DNA of 64,000 bases from Klenkia soli. Its GTDB lineage: Bacteria > Actinomycetota > Actinomycetes > Mycobacteriales > Geodermatophilaceae. Position 1 is the first letter of the stretch; each line of letters opens with the position of its first letter. Positions 44,729 through 54,835 of this stretch are shown in pieces. The notes beneath the pieces are model-generated. The model did not search any database and was not told the origin of the DNA. It worked only from the letters and a program-made list of their open reading frames with translations. Both the position numbers and the translations under genes were made by a program. The stretch spans positions 310,001 through 374,000 of the forward strand of contig NZ_FNIR01000004.1 in the NCBI RefSeq assembly GCF_900103975.1, given 5' to 3'.

Positions 44729-46197
44729 CCCCCGGGGTTGAGCACCTGGTTGCCGATGATGACCGCGGAGATGCCGCCGAAGACCAGGACGGCGAGCACC
44801 ATCACGACCAGCCGGTACCCGCGCACGCGGATCGCGGCCGGCAGCGCCGTGCGGTTGAGGCGGATCAGCAGGATCGAGTAGACGAACATCATGAAGCCGC
44901 CGACGACGGAGCTGATCACCAGCAGCACGAGGGGCTGGTCGAAGCCCGACAGCAGCACCGCGGCACCGACGACCAGCAGGCCCCAGACGACCGTCGAGTA
45001 GATCCGGCTCTCGCTCCACCGCTGCGACCCCGCCAGGTAGCTCACCTTGACGGTGTCGGCGACCAGCCGGGCGGTGTAGTCGCAGATGCCCAGCGCGGCC
45101 GCGTAGAGCGACACCGCGCCGATCCACCAGAAGAACGTGCCGAACCAGCCGCCCACGGTGTCGGCCAGCACCTGGCCCTCGGTCTGCAGGAAGCTGATGT
45201 CGTTGCCGGGGGTGTCGGCGCCGAACACGGTCGCGTAGGCGATGACCGACGTCGCCGAGATGGTCAGCCAGGTCAGGAACCAGAAGCTGACCAGCTGCTC
45301 GGTGTTGGCGACCTGCCACCACCCCTTCCACCGGCGGAGGTTGTCGGGGGTGGCCGGGAACAGGAACCCGGTCGAGGGCTTCGCCTGGTCCTCGCCGGTC
45401 ACCGGGGAGACCAGGCGGGGGATGCGGGCGCCCATGCCGAAGCCCTTGTCCCGGATCCAGTTGCTCTGCACCAGGTTCTGCCCACCGCCGCCCCCGGCGA
45501 AGGCCAGCGCGCCGAGCACGAGCGCGAGGCCGAGCTGGCTGGGCACCGAGCCGAAGTCGGTGACCACCCGCGTGGTCTCCGCGACGTCGTCGGCGCCGAC
45601 CACCGCGACGAACGCGATGACGACGAACGCCAGCACGGCGCCGACCTTGACGAACTCGATCCTCTCGACCGCGGTGTAGACGACCGGGGAGAGGGTGAGC
45701 ACCAGCCCGATCGAGGCCAGCATGAGCAGCGCGATCAGGGTGACGTCGCCCCCGCCCACCGCGTAGGTGAGCACGGTGGCCGAGCTGGTGGCCCACCCGG
45801 GCCAGAGGTTCGCCAGGATCGTCAGCAGGCCGAACACCAGGCCCCAGTGCCGCCACAGCCGGGAGAAGCCGGTCAGCGCCGTCTCGCCGGTCGCCAGCGT
45901 GTACCGCTCGATCTCCATGTTGATGAACAGCTGCAGGGTCACCCCCACGAACGCCGCCCACAGGAACGACAGCCCGACCTCGCTGGCGATGTAGGGGTAG
46001 AGCACGAACTCACCCGACGCCAGGCCGATGCCGGCCCCGATGACGCCGGGGCCGAGGACCTTCCGCAGGGGCCGGGGCTCGGGCAGGTCGGCGGTCCCCG
46101 GCAGGGGCAGGGCACCCCGCGCGGTGGGGAACCGGCGGCCCGGTTCCTGCGCGGCGAGCGGGTCGGCGGGGGGACCGGTCTGGGGCTCGGCTGGCAT
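44725..46197 (-). CDS. Divergent Nramp-superfamily membrane transporter
   Basis: 490 residues with about eleven or twelve hydrophobic helices. The N-terminal GPGVIGAGIGLASGEF and NWIRDKGFGM segments fit distant Nramp (COG1914) proteins. The canonical metal-binding DPGN of helix 1 and MPH of helix 6 are absent, replaced by ASGE-like and GGGQN sequences. Mn/Fe transport therefore should not be assumed; relatives transport other cations or are uncharacterised. ATG at 46197 is chosen for the possible GATGAT -10 seven bases upstream; 46209 is an alternative start. Confidence 0.75.
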   Translation of the reverse strand: MPAEPQTGPPADPLAAQEPGRRFPTARGALPLPGTADLPEPRPLRKVLGPGVIGAGIGLASGEFVLYPYIASEVGLSFLWAAFVGVTLQLFINMEIERYTLATGETALTGFSRLWRHWGLVFGLLTILANLWPGWATSSATVLTYAVGGGDVTLIALLMLASIGLVLTLSPVVYTAVERIEFVKVGAVLAFVVIAFVAVVGADDVAETTRVVTDFGSVPSQLGLALVLGALAFAGGGGGQNLVQSNWIRDKGFGMGARIPRLVSPVTGEDQAKPSTGFLFPATPDNLRRWKGWWQVANTEQLVSFWFLTWLTISATSVIAYATVFGADTPGNDISFLQTEGQVLADTVGGWFGTFFWWIGAVSLYAAALGICDYTARLVADTVKVSYLAGSQRWSESRIYSTVVWGLLVVGAAVLLSGFDQPLVLLVISSVVGGFMMFVYSILLIRLNRTALPAAIRVRGYRLVVMVLAVLVFGGISAVIIGNQVLNPGG

Positions 46198-46235
46198 GCG
46201 CCCGATCATCGGGTCCGCACAGCCGGCTCGCAGCC

Positions 46236-46754
46236 TCAGGCGGCGGGCAGGCCCGGGGTCGCGGAGGTCACGGGGGTGGTGCCGGCCTGCCGGCGCCAGG
46301 CGACCGCCCGGACCTCGGCGGCCGAGGCGGAGGCCACCCCCAGCTCGCGCACGGAGCGCTGCGCCGCCTGGTCGAGCACCCACACCCACGCCGCGGTCGT
46401 GCCCTCCTCGAGGGTAGCCGCCAGCGTGGCGGCGTCGACGGCCGACAGCACCGGGAACGGCAGCTGGTAGGCGGCCTCCGTCGCCACGGGGTCGGCGCCG
46501 CGGTCGGTGAGCAGGGCCGCGAGCCGGTCGCGGAGGTCGCGGTGCGCCTGCGCCGCCGTCCCCACCGCGGACCGGTCGCCGCCCTCCAGGGCAGCGCCCA
46601 CGGTGCCGTAGCCCCAGACGGCGGCGTGCTCGGCCGCCAGGGCGTCCTGGAGGGCGGCGGTCTCGGCCCGGGCCGACCCGGCCTCGCCGTCGTCCGACGA
46701 GCTCGGCGCAGCCGAGGAGGCAGCCGAGGAGGCAGCCGAGGAGGGGGTGGTCAT
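46236..46754 (-). CDS. DUF4439 ferritin-like domain protein
   Basis: 172 residues. A low-complexity Ser/Ala N-terminus (about 1-30) precedes a four-helix ferritin-like DUF4439 domain ([41 protein letters not shown]). Ferritin-like folds often bind di-iron centres, but I see too few Glu/His ligands to claim that. Mycobacteria carry a related gene near rimP. ATG at 46754 overlaps the stop of the upstream lipoprotein gene by 4 bp, so the two are coupled. Confidence 0.82.
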   Translation of the reverse strand: MTTPSSAASSAASSAAPSSSDDGEAGSARAETAALQDALAAEHAAVWGYGTVGAALEGGDRSAVGTAAQAHRDLRDRLAALLTDRGADPVATEAAYQLPFPVLSAVDAATLAATLEEGTTAAWVWVLDQAAQRSVRELGVASASAAEVRAVAWRRQAGTTPVTSATPGLPAA

Positions 46755-47260
46755 GCCAGCAGCCCGTCCTGCCCGCGGAGGCCCGCCGCGATGCTGCCCA
46801 GCAGCGCCGCGCGGGCCCCGGTGAACTCGAGGCACGCGGTGGCGTGGGAGTCCGCCGCCGCGGCGACCTGCGCGCGGAGGTCGGCCCGCGGGGCGCCCGA
46901 CGGGGACGCCGACGGGGACGCCGCCGTGGACGAGGCGGCGGTCGGGGACCCGGTGACCGACGGGGCGGCGTCCCGCAACCGGTCCAGCTGCGCCTGCGCC
47001 TGGTCGGCGAGGTCGGTCGCCGCGGTGGCGAGCTCGGGGGCGGCGGCGAAGGCGGTGGCGTAGGCGGCGACCAGCTGCTGCTGGACGGCCACCTGCCCGG
47101 CCAGCCGGTCCACCTGGGCCGGGGTGACCGCGTCGGCCCCGGGCGCGGTGCCGGTGCACGCCGACACCACCGCCAGCACCGGGAGGACCCCGACGCCGAC
47201 CAGGAAGGACCGGCGGGTGGGGGTCCCCGTGGTGGCCGGGTGGGCGGGGCGGGTGGACAT
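46751..47260 (-). CDS. Twin-arginine lipoprotein of unknown function
   Basis: 169 residues. The N-terminus has R16-R17 before a hydrophobic segment and a lipobox ending in C35 (VVSAC), so it may be a Tat-exported lipoprotein. The remainder is mostly helical with Ala/Gln-rich heptads and a Ser/Ala/Pro spacer (about 105-125). No known domain. Encoded just before the DUF4439 ferritin-like protein with a 4-bp overlap, so they may work together at the cell surface. ATG at 47260 fits the CAGGAT -10 seven bases upstream. Confidence 0.8.
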   Translation of the reverse strand: MSTRPAHPATTGTPTRRSFLVGVGVLPVLAVVSACTGTAPGADAVTPAQVDRLAGQVAVQQQLVAAYATAFAAAPELATAATDLADQAQAQLDRLRDAAPSVTGSPTAASSTAASPSASPSGAPRADLRAQVAAAADSHATACLEFTGARAALLGSIAAGLRGQDGLLA

Positions 47261-47267
47261 CGGGCAC

Positions 47268-47273
47268 ATCCTG
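47268..47273 (-). promoter_or_regulatory. Candidate -10 of leaderless lipoprotein promoter
   Basis: On the minus strand CAGGAT is followed by seven bases and the ATG at 47260. There is no Shine-Dalgarno. Confidence 0.4.
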
Positions 47274-47328
47274 GCAGTCGGCCCGGGTGCAGGCGCGCCC
47301 GCCGGGCCGGGAGCCGCCGTGCGGGCGG

Positions 47329-47334
47329 TACCGT
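47329..47334 (+). promoter_or_regulatory. Candidate -10 of the rimP-nusA-infB operon
   Basis: TACCGT, about 110 bp before rimP, in the 183-bp divergent gap. The rimP start itself has a good Shine-Dalgarno, so this transcript would be leadered. No convincing -35. Confidence 0.4.
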
Positions 47335-47443
47335 GGGCCTTCCGCCGCGGCTCCCCGCGGCCGTCGCCGCGCCCGGTGCCCGATCCCCGGTCCGCCCGGG
47401 TCGCGCGCCGCTCGCCACCACCAGCCAGCCCGAGGAGGCCCCG

Positions 47444-48139
47444 GTGTCCACGTCGTCCGGCTCCCGATCCGGTCCCGTCGCCGCCCAGCGGCTGTCGGCC
47501 TGGTTCACCCCGGTGGTCGTCGCCGCGGGGTACGACCTCGAGGACCTCGACGTCCGTGCCGCCGGCAACCGGTTCGTGGTGCGCGTGGTCGTCGACCGGG
47601 ACAGCGGGGTGAGCCTGGACGACGTCGCCGAGGTGAGCCGGGCGCTGTCCGACGTCCTCGACACCCACGCGGACACCGCGGACGACGACCTCGGCCGCTC
47701 GCCGTACGTCCTCGAGGTGACCAGCCCCGGGGTCGACCGCCCGCTCACCGTGCCGCGGCACTGGCGGCGCAACGTCGGCCGCCTGGTCACCACCACGGTC
47801 GGCGGGGCCGAGCTGGTCGGGCGGGTGGTCTCGGTCGACGAGGACGCCGTCACCCTCGCGGTGGAGAAGGGCGGGGCCAAGAAGGGCCAGGTCCGCAAGG
47901 CCGTGGGCAACCGCGCCCTGACCTGGGCCGAGCTGGGCGAGGGGCGGGTGCAGGTCGAGTTCAACCGCCCCGCCGGCCACCGCGACGAGCACCTCGTGCA
48001 CGAGGGCCCGGCCGACGAGGACGACGACCAGCCGCTGACCGCGGACGACGTCGACGAGCTGGACGACGAGCACGACGACGAGCACGACCACGAGCACCAC
48101 GGGGCCGCCGACGCGGCCCAGGACCAGGAGAAGCAGTGA
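47444..48139 (+). CDS. rimP: Ribosome maturation factor RimP, with long acidic/His tail
   Basis: 231 residues. The RimP core (about residues 15-165) contains the conserved [20 protein letters not shown]-terminal extension of about 50 residues is Asp/Glu/His-rich (for example [14 protein letters not shown]). RimP helps assemble the 30S subunit. GTG at 47444 with GAGGAGG at 47432-47438. First gene of rimP-nusA-ylxR-infB; its stop overlaps the nusA GTG. The tail may be a metal-binding or disordered spacer. Confidence 0.95.
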   Translation: MSTSSGSRSGPVAAQRLSAWFTPVVVAAGYDLEDLDVRAAGNRFVVRVVVDRDSGVSLDDVAEVSRALSDVLDTHADTADDDLGRSPYVLEVTSPGVDRPLTVPRHWRRNVGRLVTTTVGGAELVGRVVSVDEDAVTLAVEKGGAKKGQVRKAVGNRALTWAELGEGRVQVEFNRPAGHRDEHLVHEGPADEDDDQPLTADDVDELDDEHDDEHDHEHHGAADAAQDQEKQ

Positions 48140-49266
48140 ACATCGACGTGACCGCCCTCAAGGCGGTCGAGCGGGAGAAGGGCATCCCGGCCGACACCGT
48201 GCTGCTGGCGATCGAGACCGCGCTGGTCACCGCCTACCGGCACGCCGAGGGCGCGGCCAAGCACGTCCGCGTGCAGATCGACCGCAAGAGCGGCGAGGTC
48301 GCCGTGCTGGCCCAGGAGCTGGGCGAGGACGGCGAGGTCGTGCACGAGTGGGACGACACCCCGACCGACTTCGGCCGGATCGCGGCCAGCACCGCCAAGC
48401 AGGTCATCGTGCAGCGGCTGCGCGACGCCGAGCACGAGAAGACCTTCGGCGAGTACGTCGGCAAGGAGGGCGACATCGTCGGCGGCATCGTGCAGGCCCA
48501 CGAGCGCCGCAACAACGAGGGCACCGTCCTCCTCGACATCGGCAAGGTCGAGGCGAACCTGCCCTCCACCGAGCAGGTGCCCGGCGAGACCTACCCGCAC
48601 GGCAGCCGGCTCAAGGCCTACGTGGTGTCGGTCGCCCGCACCTTCCGCGGCCCCCAGGTCACCATCTCCCGCAGCCACCCCAACCTGGTGCGCAAGCTGT
48701 TCGCCCTGGAGGTCCCCGAGATCGCCGACGGCAGCGTCGAGATCGTCGCGGTGGCCCGCGAGGCCGGTCACCGGTCCAAGATCGCCGTCCGCACCTCGGT
48801 CCCGGGGCTGAACGCCAAGGGGTCCTGCATCGGCCCGATGGGCCAGCGGGTGCGCAACGTGATGAGCGAGCTGCACGGCGAGAAGATCGACATCGTGGAC
48901 TGGTCCGACGACGAGGCCACCTTTGTCGCCTCCGCGCTGTCCCCGGCCCGGGTCACGAGCGCCCGGGTGGTCGACCCGGCCGCCCGCGCGGTCCGCGTCG
49001 TCGTCCCCGACTACCAGCTGTCGCTGGCCATCGGCAAGGAGGGCCAGAACGCCCGCCTGGCCGCCCGCCTCACCGGCTGCCGCATCGACATCCGCAGCGA
49101 CGCCCAGCCCGAGACCGAGGACACCGTGTCCCCGGGCGTGGGTCGGGCACCGCTGCGGTCGGCACCGCGGCCGGCCGGCGAGACCGGCGGCCTGCCGGGC
49201 CGGGGTGGCCCCCAGCGGGGTGGCCCCGTCCGGCGCCCGGAACACCGCGGGCCGTCGGCGCGCTAG
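48136..49266 (+). CDS. nusA: Transcription termination/antitermination factor NusA
   Basis: 376 residues. N-terminal RNA-polymerase-binding domain, S1 domain ([25 protein letters not shown]), then two KH domains with [33 protein letters not shown] and [18 protein letters not shown]. It lacks the extra C-terminal repeats of E. coli NusA, as in other actinobacteria, and ends with an Arg/Gly/Pro tail. GTG at 48136 overlaps the rimP stop by 4 bp. Confidence 0.97.
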   Translation: MNIDVTALKAVEREKGIPADTVLLAIETALVTAYRHAEGAAKHVRVQIDRKSGEVAVLAQELGEDGEVVHEWDDTPTDFGRIAASTAKQVIVQRLRDAEHEKTFGEYVGKEGDIVGGIVQAHERRNNEGTVLLDIGKVEANLPSTEQVPGETYPHGSRLKAYVVSVARTFRGPQVTISRSHPNLVRKLFALEVPEIADGSVEIVAVAREAGHRSKIAVRTSVPGLNAKGSCIGPMGQRVRNVMSELHGEKIDIVDWSDDEATFVASALSPARVTSARVVDPAARAVRVVVPDYQLSLAIGKEGQNARLAARLTGCRIDIRSDAQPETEDTVSPGVGRAPLRSAPRPAGETGGLPGRGGPQRGGPVRRPEHRGPSAR

Positions 49267-49269
49267 ACT
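49264..49269 (+). promoter_or_regulatory. Candidate -10 of internal leaderless ylxR promoter
   Basis: TAGACT includes the nusA stop codon (TAG 49264-49266) and ends five bases before the ylxR ATG. It suggests that the ylxR-infB part can be transcribed separately from rimP-nusA. Confidence 0.45.
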
Positions 49270-49274
49270 CGTCG

Positions 49275-49637
49275 ATGGCCGAAACGCCGATCCCGGTCCG
49301 CACCTGTGTGGGGTGCCGGCGACGCGCTCCGGTCACGGAACTGCTGCGCGTCGTCGTGCGGGGCTCCCGGCTCACCCCGGACCCCGCCCGCCGGCTCCCG
49401 GGACGGGGTGCCTCCGTGCACCCCACCCCCGAGTGCCTGCGCGCAGCTGACCGGCGCCGGGCCTTCCCGCGTGCGCTGCGAGTCGGCGCCCCGCTGGAGA
49501 CCGGCCTGCTGCAGGCCCACGTCGACCAGGCGCAGACCGGCAGCGCACAGCACCAACCGTCGGACCGGCACCCGGCCGGTCCGCTCGTCGAGAGCAGGAC
49601 GTCCTCGGATGACCCACCCGTGAAGTCGCACCGATGA
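49275..49637 (+). CDS. ylxR: YlxR (DUF448) RNA-binding/nucleoid-associated protein
   Basis: 120 residues. The YlxR motif VRTCVGCRRRAP, then LPGRGASVHPTPECLRAA, is clear over the first 75 residues; the C-terminal 40 are poorly conserved. YlxR binds nucleic acid and has been described as a regulator in some bacteria. Located between nusA and infB as in most bacteria. ATG at 49275 with no Shine-Dalgarno. Confidence 0.93.
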   Translation: MAETPIPVRTCVGCRRRAPVTELLRVVVRGSRLTPDPARRLPGRGASVHPTPECLRAADRRRAFPRALRVGAPLETGLLQAHVDQAQTGSAQHQPSDRHPAGPLVESRTSSDDPPVKSHR

Positions 49638-49699
49638 CCATGTACCACTGACGACGAGGTCGAGCGGGCCAGCCGCCGGCCTCACCACTGAGGAGACCC

Positions 49700-52660
49700 G
49701 TGCCAGGCAAAGCCCGCGTACACGAGCTCGCTAAAGAGCTCGGTGTCGACAGCAAGGCCGTGCTCGCCAAGCTCAAGGAGCAGGGCGAGTTCGTGAAGTC
49801 CGCATCATCGACGGTCGAGGCCCCCGTGGCCCGGCGGCTGCGCGAGGCCTACGGGTCCTCGAGCGCCCCCACCCCAGGCCCTCGGCCCACCCCGCGTCCG
49901 GCCGCACCGGCGCCCTCCGCCCCGGTGGCCAGCGCCCCCGCTGCGGGTGCCCCGGCCGCCCAGGCGCCGAGCGCTCCTGCGGCAGCCACCCCGGCCCCCG
50001 GTCCGCGTCCGGTCGGTCGCCCCTCGGGTGCCCCCCGTCCCGGCCCGCGCCAGGCCCCTGCCCCGCAGGCACCCGCCGCCCAGGCCACTGCGGCCCAGGC
50101 ACCGGCTGCCCAGGCCCCGGCTGCCCCGGCTGCCCAGGCCCCGGCGGCGAGCGCGCCGACCCAGGCCCGTCCCGGCCAGGGTGCCCCGCGTCCGGGCGCA
50201 CCCCGCCCGGCCGCTCCGGGTGGTTCGGCTCCCGGTCAGGCCGGCTCCGGCCAGGGCGCCCCGCGCCCCGGTGGTGCCGCTCCGCGGCCCGGCCCCCGTC
50301 CGGCTCCCCGGCCGGGCAACAACCCCTTCAGCAGCGCTCCGCGCCCTGCCGCGCCGGGTCGTCCCGGTCCGCAGGCCCCCGGTGGCGCCGCGCCGTCCCA
50401 GGGTGCCCCGGGCCAGGGCGGTCCCCGTCCGGCCCCCGGTGCCGGTGGGCCCCGTCCGCCGTCGGGCCCCGGTGGCCCGCGTCCGGCCGCCGGTCCGGGT
50501 GGACCGCGTCCCAACCCGGGCATGATGCCGCAGCGGCCCAGCCCGGGCATGATGCCCGGCCGGGCGGCCGGTCGTCCGGGTGCCCCCGGCGGCCGTGGCC
50601 GTCCCGGTGCTCCTGGTGGCGGTGGCTTCCGTCCCGGCGGCGGTGGCGGTGCGCCCGGTGGCGGCGGCGCCCCCGCGGGCGGTTTCCGTCCCGGTGGCGG
50701 CGGCCGTGGCCGTGGCCGCGGTGGTTCCGGTGCCGGTACCGCGGGTGCCTTCGGGCGTCCCGGTGGCCGCGGACCCGTCCGCGGGCGCAAGAGCAAGAAG
50801 CAGCGGCGTCAGGAGTTCGACTCCATGGCGGCGCCCTCGATGGGCGGCGTCAGCCTGCCCCGCGGCAACGGGCAGACCGTCCGGCTGCCCCGCGGTGCTT
50901 CGCTGACCGACCTCGCCGAGCGCATCAACGCGCAGCCGGCCGCACTGGTGACCGCCCTGTTCCACCTGGGCGAGATGGTCACCGCCACGCAGTCGGTCAA
51001 CGACGAGACGCTCCAGCTGCTCGGTGCCGAGATCGACTGGGTCATCCAGGTCGTCAGCCCCGAGGACGAGGACCGCGAGCTGCTCGAGACCTTCGACCTC
51101 ACCTTCGGCGACGAGGAGGGCGACGAGGACGACTGGGACTCCCGCCCGCCGGTGGTCACCGTCATGGGTCACGTCGACCACGGCAAGACCAAGCTGCTGG
51201 ACGCCCTGCGCCACACGAACGTCGTGGCGAAGGAGGCCGGTGGCATCACCCAGCACATCGGCGCCTACCAGATCGTCACCGAGCTCGACGGCGTCGAGCG
51301 GCCGATCACCTTCATCGACACCCCGGGTCACGAGTCGTTCACCGCGATGCGTGCCCGTGGCGCCAAGGTGACCGACATCGTGGTGCTGGTGGTCGCGGCC
51401 GACGACGGCGTCATGCCGCAGACGGTCGAGGCGCTCAACCACGCCCAGGCGGCCCAGGTGCCGATCGTGGTCGCGGTGAACAAGGTGGACAAGGAGGGGG
51501 CCAACCCCGCCAAGATCCGCCAGCAGCTCACCGAGTACGGCCTGGTCGCCGAGGAGTACGGCGGCGAGACCATGTTCGTCGACGTCTCGGCCACCACGCG
51601 CCAGGGCCTCGAGGAGCTGGAGGCCGCGGTGCTGCTGACCGCCGACGCCTCGCTGGACCTGCGCGCGAACACCGAGCAGGACCCCCAGGGCGTCGTCATC
51701 GAGGGCAAGCTGGACAAGGGTCGTGGCCCCGTCGCCACGGTGCTGGTCCAGCGCGGCACGCTCCGCCAGGGCGACTCGATCGTGGCCGGCGACGCCTACG
51801 GTCGCGTCCGGTCGCTGCTCGACGAGCACGGCAACAAGCTGAAGGAGGCCCTGCCGGCCCGCCCCGTGCAGGTCGTGGGTCTCACCTCGGTGCCCCGCGC
51901 CGGCGACACGTTCCTGGTGGTGGAGGAGGACCGCACGGCCCGGCAGATCGCCGACCGCCGTCAGGCCCGCATCCGCAACGCGCAGAACGCCTCGGCGCGC
52001 AAGCGGATCAGCCTCGAGGACCTCGACGCCGCCCTGAAGGAGAGCCGCGAGCTCAACCTGATCATCAAGGGCGACAACTCCGGCACCGTCGAGGCGCTGG
52101 AAGAGGCGCTGATGAAGATCGAGGTGAGCGACGACCTGTCGCTGCGGGTCATCCACCGCGGCGTCGGCGGCATCACCAAGAGCGACATCGACCTGGCGCT
52201 GGCCGACGACGTCATCGTCCTGGGCTTCAACGTCCGGGCCGAGGGGCAGGCCACCGAGCTCGCCAACCGCGAGGGCGTCGACGTGCGCTACTACTCGGTG
52301 ATCTACCAGGCCATCGAGGAGATCGAGGCTGCGCTCAAGGGCATGCTCAAGCCCGAGTACGAAGAGGTGCAGCTGGGCCGCGCGGAGGTCCGCGAGGTCT
52401 TCCGGGTGCCCAAGATCGGCAACGTCGCGGGTTCGCTGGTGCGCAGCGGCACGATCGTGCGCAACAGCAAGGCCCGGCTCATCCGCGACGGTGCGGTCGT
52501 CGCCGACAACCTGTCGGTCGACTCGCTGCGCCGGTTCAAGGACGACGCGACCGAGGTCCGCGAGGGCTACGAGTGCGGCATCGGGCTGGGGTCGTTCAAC
52601 GACATCAAGCCCGAGGACGTCATCGAGACGTTCGAGCTGCGCGAGAAGCCGAGGCCGTGA
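49700..52660 (+). CDS. infB: Translation initiation factor IF-2
   Basis: 986 residues. The N-terminal 360 residues are IF2-N sequence followed by Ala/Pro/Gly/Gln-rich low complexity and an Arg/Gly-rich region with MPG and PGGG repeats (nt about 49850-50790). The core has a second IF2-N motif, then the GTPase: G1 [14 protein letters not shown] (about residue 490), G3 [11 protein letters not shown] and G4 [12 protein letters not shown]. Domains II, III and IV follow. It delivers initiator tRNA to the 30S subunit. GTG at 49700 with GAGGAG upstream. The N-terminal region is highly repetitive but in frame. Confidence 0.97.
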   Translation: MPGKARVHELAKELGVDSKAVLAKLKEQGEFVKSASSTVEAPVARRLREAYGSSSAPTPGPRPTPRPAAPAPSAPVASAPAAGAPAAQAPSAPAAATPAPGPRPVGRPSGAPRPGPRQAPAPQAPAAQATAAQAPAAQAPAAPAAQAPAASAPTQARPGQGAPRPGAPRPAAPGGSAPGQAGSGQGAPRPGGAAPRPGPRPAPRPGNNPFSSAPRPAAPGRPGPQAPGGAAPSQGAPGQGGPRPAPGAGGPRPPSGPGGPRPAAGPGGPRPNPGMMPQRPSPGMMPGRAAGRPGAPGGRGRPGAPGGGGFRPGGGGGAPGGGGAPAGGFRPGGGGRGRGRGGSGAGTAGAFGRPGGRGPVRGRKSKKQRRQEFDSMAAPSMGGVSLPRGNGQTVRLPRGASLTDLAERINAQPAALVTALFHLGEMVTATQSVNDETLQLLGAEIDWVIQVVSPEDEDRELLETFDLTFGDEEGDEDDWDSRPPVVTVMGHVDHGKTKLLDALRHTNVVAKEAGGITQHIGAYQIVTELDGVERPITFIDTPGHESFTAMRARGAKVTDIVVLVVAADDGVMPQTVEALNHAQAAQVPIVVAVNKVDKEGANPAKIRQQLTEYGLVAEEYGGETMFVDVSATTRQGLEELEAAVLLTADASLDLRANTEQDPQGVVIEGKLDKGRGPVATVLVQRGTLRQGDSIVAGDAYGRVRSLLDEHGNKLKEALPARPVQVVGLTSVPRAGDTFLVVEEDRTARQIADRRQARIRNAQNASARKRISLEDLDAALKESRELNLIIKGDNSGTVEALEEALMKIEVSDDLSLRVIHRGVGGITKSDIDLALADDVIVLGFNVRAEGQATELANREGVDVRYYSVIYQAIEEIEAALKGMLKPEYEEVQLGRAEVREVFRVPKIGNVAGSLVRSGTIVRNSKARLIRDGAVVADNLSVDSLRRFKDDATEVREGYECGIGLGSFNDIKPEDVIETFELREKPRP

Positions 52661-52664
52661 CGGA

Positions 52665-52700
52665 AGGGGGCCAGTCGTCGTCACCGGCGGCTGGCCCCCT
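52665..52700 (+). terminator. Hairpin between infB and ylxP
   Basis: AGGGGGCCAG (52665-52674) pairs with CTGGCCCCCT (52691-52700), and weaker pairs continue inside. It lies 4 bp after the infB stop. It may attenuate transcription into the rbfA block rather than end it, as ylxP and rbfA follow closely. Confidence 0.65.
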
Positions 52701-52751
52701 CCCGGGCCCCGCCGCGAGCGTGCTCGTGGTGGGCAGGAGGGGGTCCTTCCC

Positions 52752-53048
52752 GTGTTCACCGGTTCGTTGAGCGCCGACCTCCTCCTGGGCGACGTGCACT
52801 CGCTCAAGGGCAAGCGCGCCGTGGTGAAGCCGATCGTGGCCGAGCTCCGGCGCCGGTTCGCCGTCGCCGCCGCCGAGGTGGGCGACCAGGACCTGCACCG
52901 CCGGGTGCAGATCGGGGTCGCCGCGGTGGCCGGCGACGCCGGGCAGGTGACCGACGTCCTCGACGCCTGCGAACGCCTGCTGGCCGAGCGGCCCGAGGTG
53001 ACCCTGCTGTCCACCCACCGGCAGCTGACCAGCGACACCGACACCTGA
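52752..53048 (+). CDS. ylxP: DUF503 (YlxP) family protein
   Basis: 98 residues. The family pattern [36 protein letters not shown] and VAAVAGD is present. DUF503 proteins sit between infB and rbfA in Gram-positive bacteria and may assist ribosome assembly, but the function is not proven. GTG at 52752 with GGAGGGGG upstream; rbfA follows after 16 bp. Confidence 0.9.
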   Translation: MFTGSLSADLLLGDVHSLKGKRAVVKPIVAELRRRFAVAAAEVGDQDLHRRVQIGVAAVAGDAGQVTDVLDACERLLAERPEVTLLSTHRQLTSDTDT

Positions 53049-53064
53049 CCGAAGGGGAGGTCCG

Positions 53065-53574
53065 ATGGCCGACGCGGCCCGGGCACGCAAGCTGGCGGTG
53101 CGGATCCGCCAGATCGTCTCCGCCACCATCGAGATGCAGATCAAGGACCCGCGGTTGGGGATGGTCACCATCACCGACTCCCGGGTCACCAGCGACCTCC
53201 GCGAGGCCACGCTGTTCTACACCGTGTACGGCGACGCCGAGGCGGTGTCGGACTCCGCCGCCGCGCTGGCCAGCGCCACCGGTGTGCTCCGCTCGACGGT
53301 GGGCAAGCAGACCGGCATCAAGTTCGTGCCCACCCTGACCTTCGTCGCCGACGTCGTCCCCGAGACAGCCCGTGAGCTCGACGAGGCGCTCGAGCGGGCC
53401 CGGCTGGCCGACGAGGAGCTGGCCCGGGCCCGGGCCGGGGCCGCCTACGCCGGCGATGCCGACCCGTACCGCAAGCCCGCTGCGGACGACGAGGACGACG
53501 ACGACACCGCCGACCTCGACGCCACCCCGCTGGACGACGAGCTCGACACCCACCGGCAGAGGAGCACCCCGTGA
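53065..53574 (+). CDS. rbfA: Ribosome-binding factor A
   Basis: 169 residues. The KH-like RbfA core ([49 protein letters not shown]) is typical, followed by an Asp/Glu-rich tail of about 40 residues. It acts in late 16S rRNA maturation. ATG at 53065 with AGGGGAGG upstream. Overlaps the next small gene by 4 bp. Confidence 0.96.
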   Translation: MADAARARKLAVRIRQIVSATIEMQIKDPRLGMVTITDSRVTSDLREATLFYTVYGDAEAVSDSAAALASATGVLRSTVGKQTGIKFVPTLTFVADVVPETARELDEALERARLADEELARARAGAAYAGDADPYRKPAADDEDDDDTADLDATPLDDELDTHRQRSTP

Positions 53575-53849
53575 CCGAGGCAGTCGACCCGGACCCGACC
53601 ACCCCCGACGAGGGCCAGCCCGCCGCCACCCTGGGCGGGCGCACGGTCCCCGGGGAGCAGACCGACCCCACCGCGGGCGGTCGTACGGGGCAGGCCGGGT
53701 CGGCCGACCCGGCGACCGACGCCAACGCCGCCTCCATCGCGGCCGACGAGCCCTCCGACGGCGGGCCGGCCATCCCCGTCGCCGGCGGCTCGCCCGGTGA
53801 GGAGCCCGACGAGGTGCCGCACGCCTCGTCCGGTCCCGGCGACAGCTGA
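53571..53849 (+). CDS. Hypothetical small acidic disordered protein
   Basis: 92 residues, with no domain recognised; it is rich in Asp, Glu, Pro, Gly and Ala and very poor in hydrophobic residues, so probably disordered. GTG at 53571 overlaps the rbfA stop (GTGA), and nrnA starts 5 bp after its end. Such tight fit and identical strand argue that it is translated. It could be a late addition to the rbfA-nrnA operon or an RbfA-partner peptide; I cannot tell. Confidence 0.55.
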   Translation: MTEAVDPDPTTPDEGQPAATLGGRTVPGEQTDPTAGGRTGQAGSADPATDANAASIAADEPSDGGPAIPVAGGSPGEEPDEVPHASSGPGDS

Positions 53850-53854
53850 TCCCG

Positions 53855-54835
53855 GTGGCACCGGAGGGCGCACTGGGTGCCGCCGTCGCCGTCCTCGCCC
53901 GGGCGGCCGACGACGGCGCCGTCGTCGTCCTCTCGGCGCACGTGCAGCCCGACGCCGACGCGCTGGGCAGCACCCTGGCGCTGGCCGAGGGGCTGCGTCG
54001 ACGTGGGGCACGGGTCAGCGCCACCTTCCCCGGACCCTTCGTGCTCCCGGCCTCCTTGGGCTGGCTCCCCGGCGCAGGCACGCTCGTGCCCGCGCCCGAG
54101 CTCCCCGCGACCCCCGACCTGGTGGTCGGGCTGGACGCCGCCGACCTCCGCCGGCTCGGTGAGGTCGGGCCGCTGCTGGAGTCCGCCCCGGCCTCGCTGG
54201 TCGTCGACCACCACGCCTCCAACCCGGGCTTCGGCACCACCCGGCTGATCGACCCCGCGGCCGCCGCCACCGTCGTGCTCGTCGCCGACCTGCTCGACGG
54301 CCTGGGTGTCGAGCTGGACGCCGACCTGGCCACCTGCCTGTACGCCGGGCTCGCCGCCGACACCGGGTCCTTCCGGTTCGGCAACACGTCACCGGGCACC
54401 CACGAGCTCGCGGCCCGGCTGCTGGGCACCGGCATCGACCACGCGCGCATCAGCCAGCGGTTGTTCGACACCGCGCCGTTCGGCTGGCTCGCGCTGCTGT
54501 CCCTGGCCGCCGGTCGGGCCACCCTGGACACCGCGGCGGGGGCCGGCCTGGTCTGGACCTGGGCCACCACCGCGGAGGCGGCCGGGCACGGGCTGGCCCC
54601 CGACCACCTCGAGGCCCTGGTGGACACCATCCGGTCGGCCGAGGAGGCCGACGTCGCCTGCGTGCTCAAGGGCTCGGCCGACGGCAGCTGGAACGTGTCG
54701 CTGCGCTCCCGCGGGGCCACCGACGTCTCCGCGGTCGCCCAGGCGCTGGGCGGCGGCGGGCACCGCATGGCCGCCGGGTTCACCTCCCACCTCGACCGCG
54801 AGGGAACGATCGCCGCCGTCCGCGCGCGGTTGTGA
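53855..54835 (+). CDS. DHH-family oligoribonuclease/pAp phosphatase NrnA
   Basis: 326 residues. DHH phosphoesterase motifs: AHVQPDADALGS (motif I), GLDAAD, VVDHHASN (the DHH motif) and GLAADTGSFRF. The C-terminal DHHA1 domain has ALGGGGHRMAAGF. NrnA degrades short RNA and pAp. Placed after rbfA in many Gram-positive and actinobacterial genomes. GTG start; overlaps the MATE gene by 4 bp. Confidence 0.93.
   Translation: MAPEGALGAAVAVLARAADDGAVVVLSAHVQPDADALGSTLALAEGLRRRGARVSATFPGPFVLPASLGWLPGAGTLVPAPELPATPDLVVGLDAADLRRLGEVGPLLESAPASLVVDHHASNPGFGTTRLIDPAAAATVVLVADLLDGLGVELDADLATCLYAGLAADTGSFRFGNTSPGTHELAARLLGTGIDHARISQRLFDTAPFGWLALLSLAAGRATLDTAAGAGLVWTWATTAEAAGHGLAPDHLEALVDTIRSAEEADVACVLKGSADGSWNVSLRSRGATDVSAVAQALGGGGHRMAAGFTSHLDREGTIAAVRARL

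Noticed and set aside
49850-50790. Low-complexity part of infB as a pseudogene or fused gene
   Set aside because: Frame is intact and Ala/Pro/Gly-rich N-termini are typical of actinobacterial IF-2.
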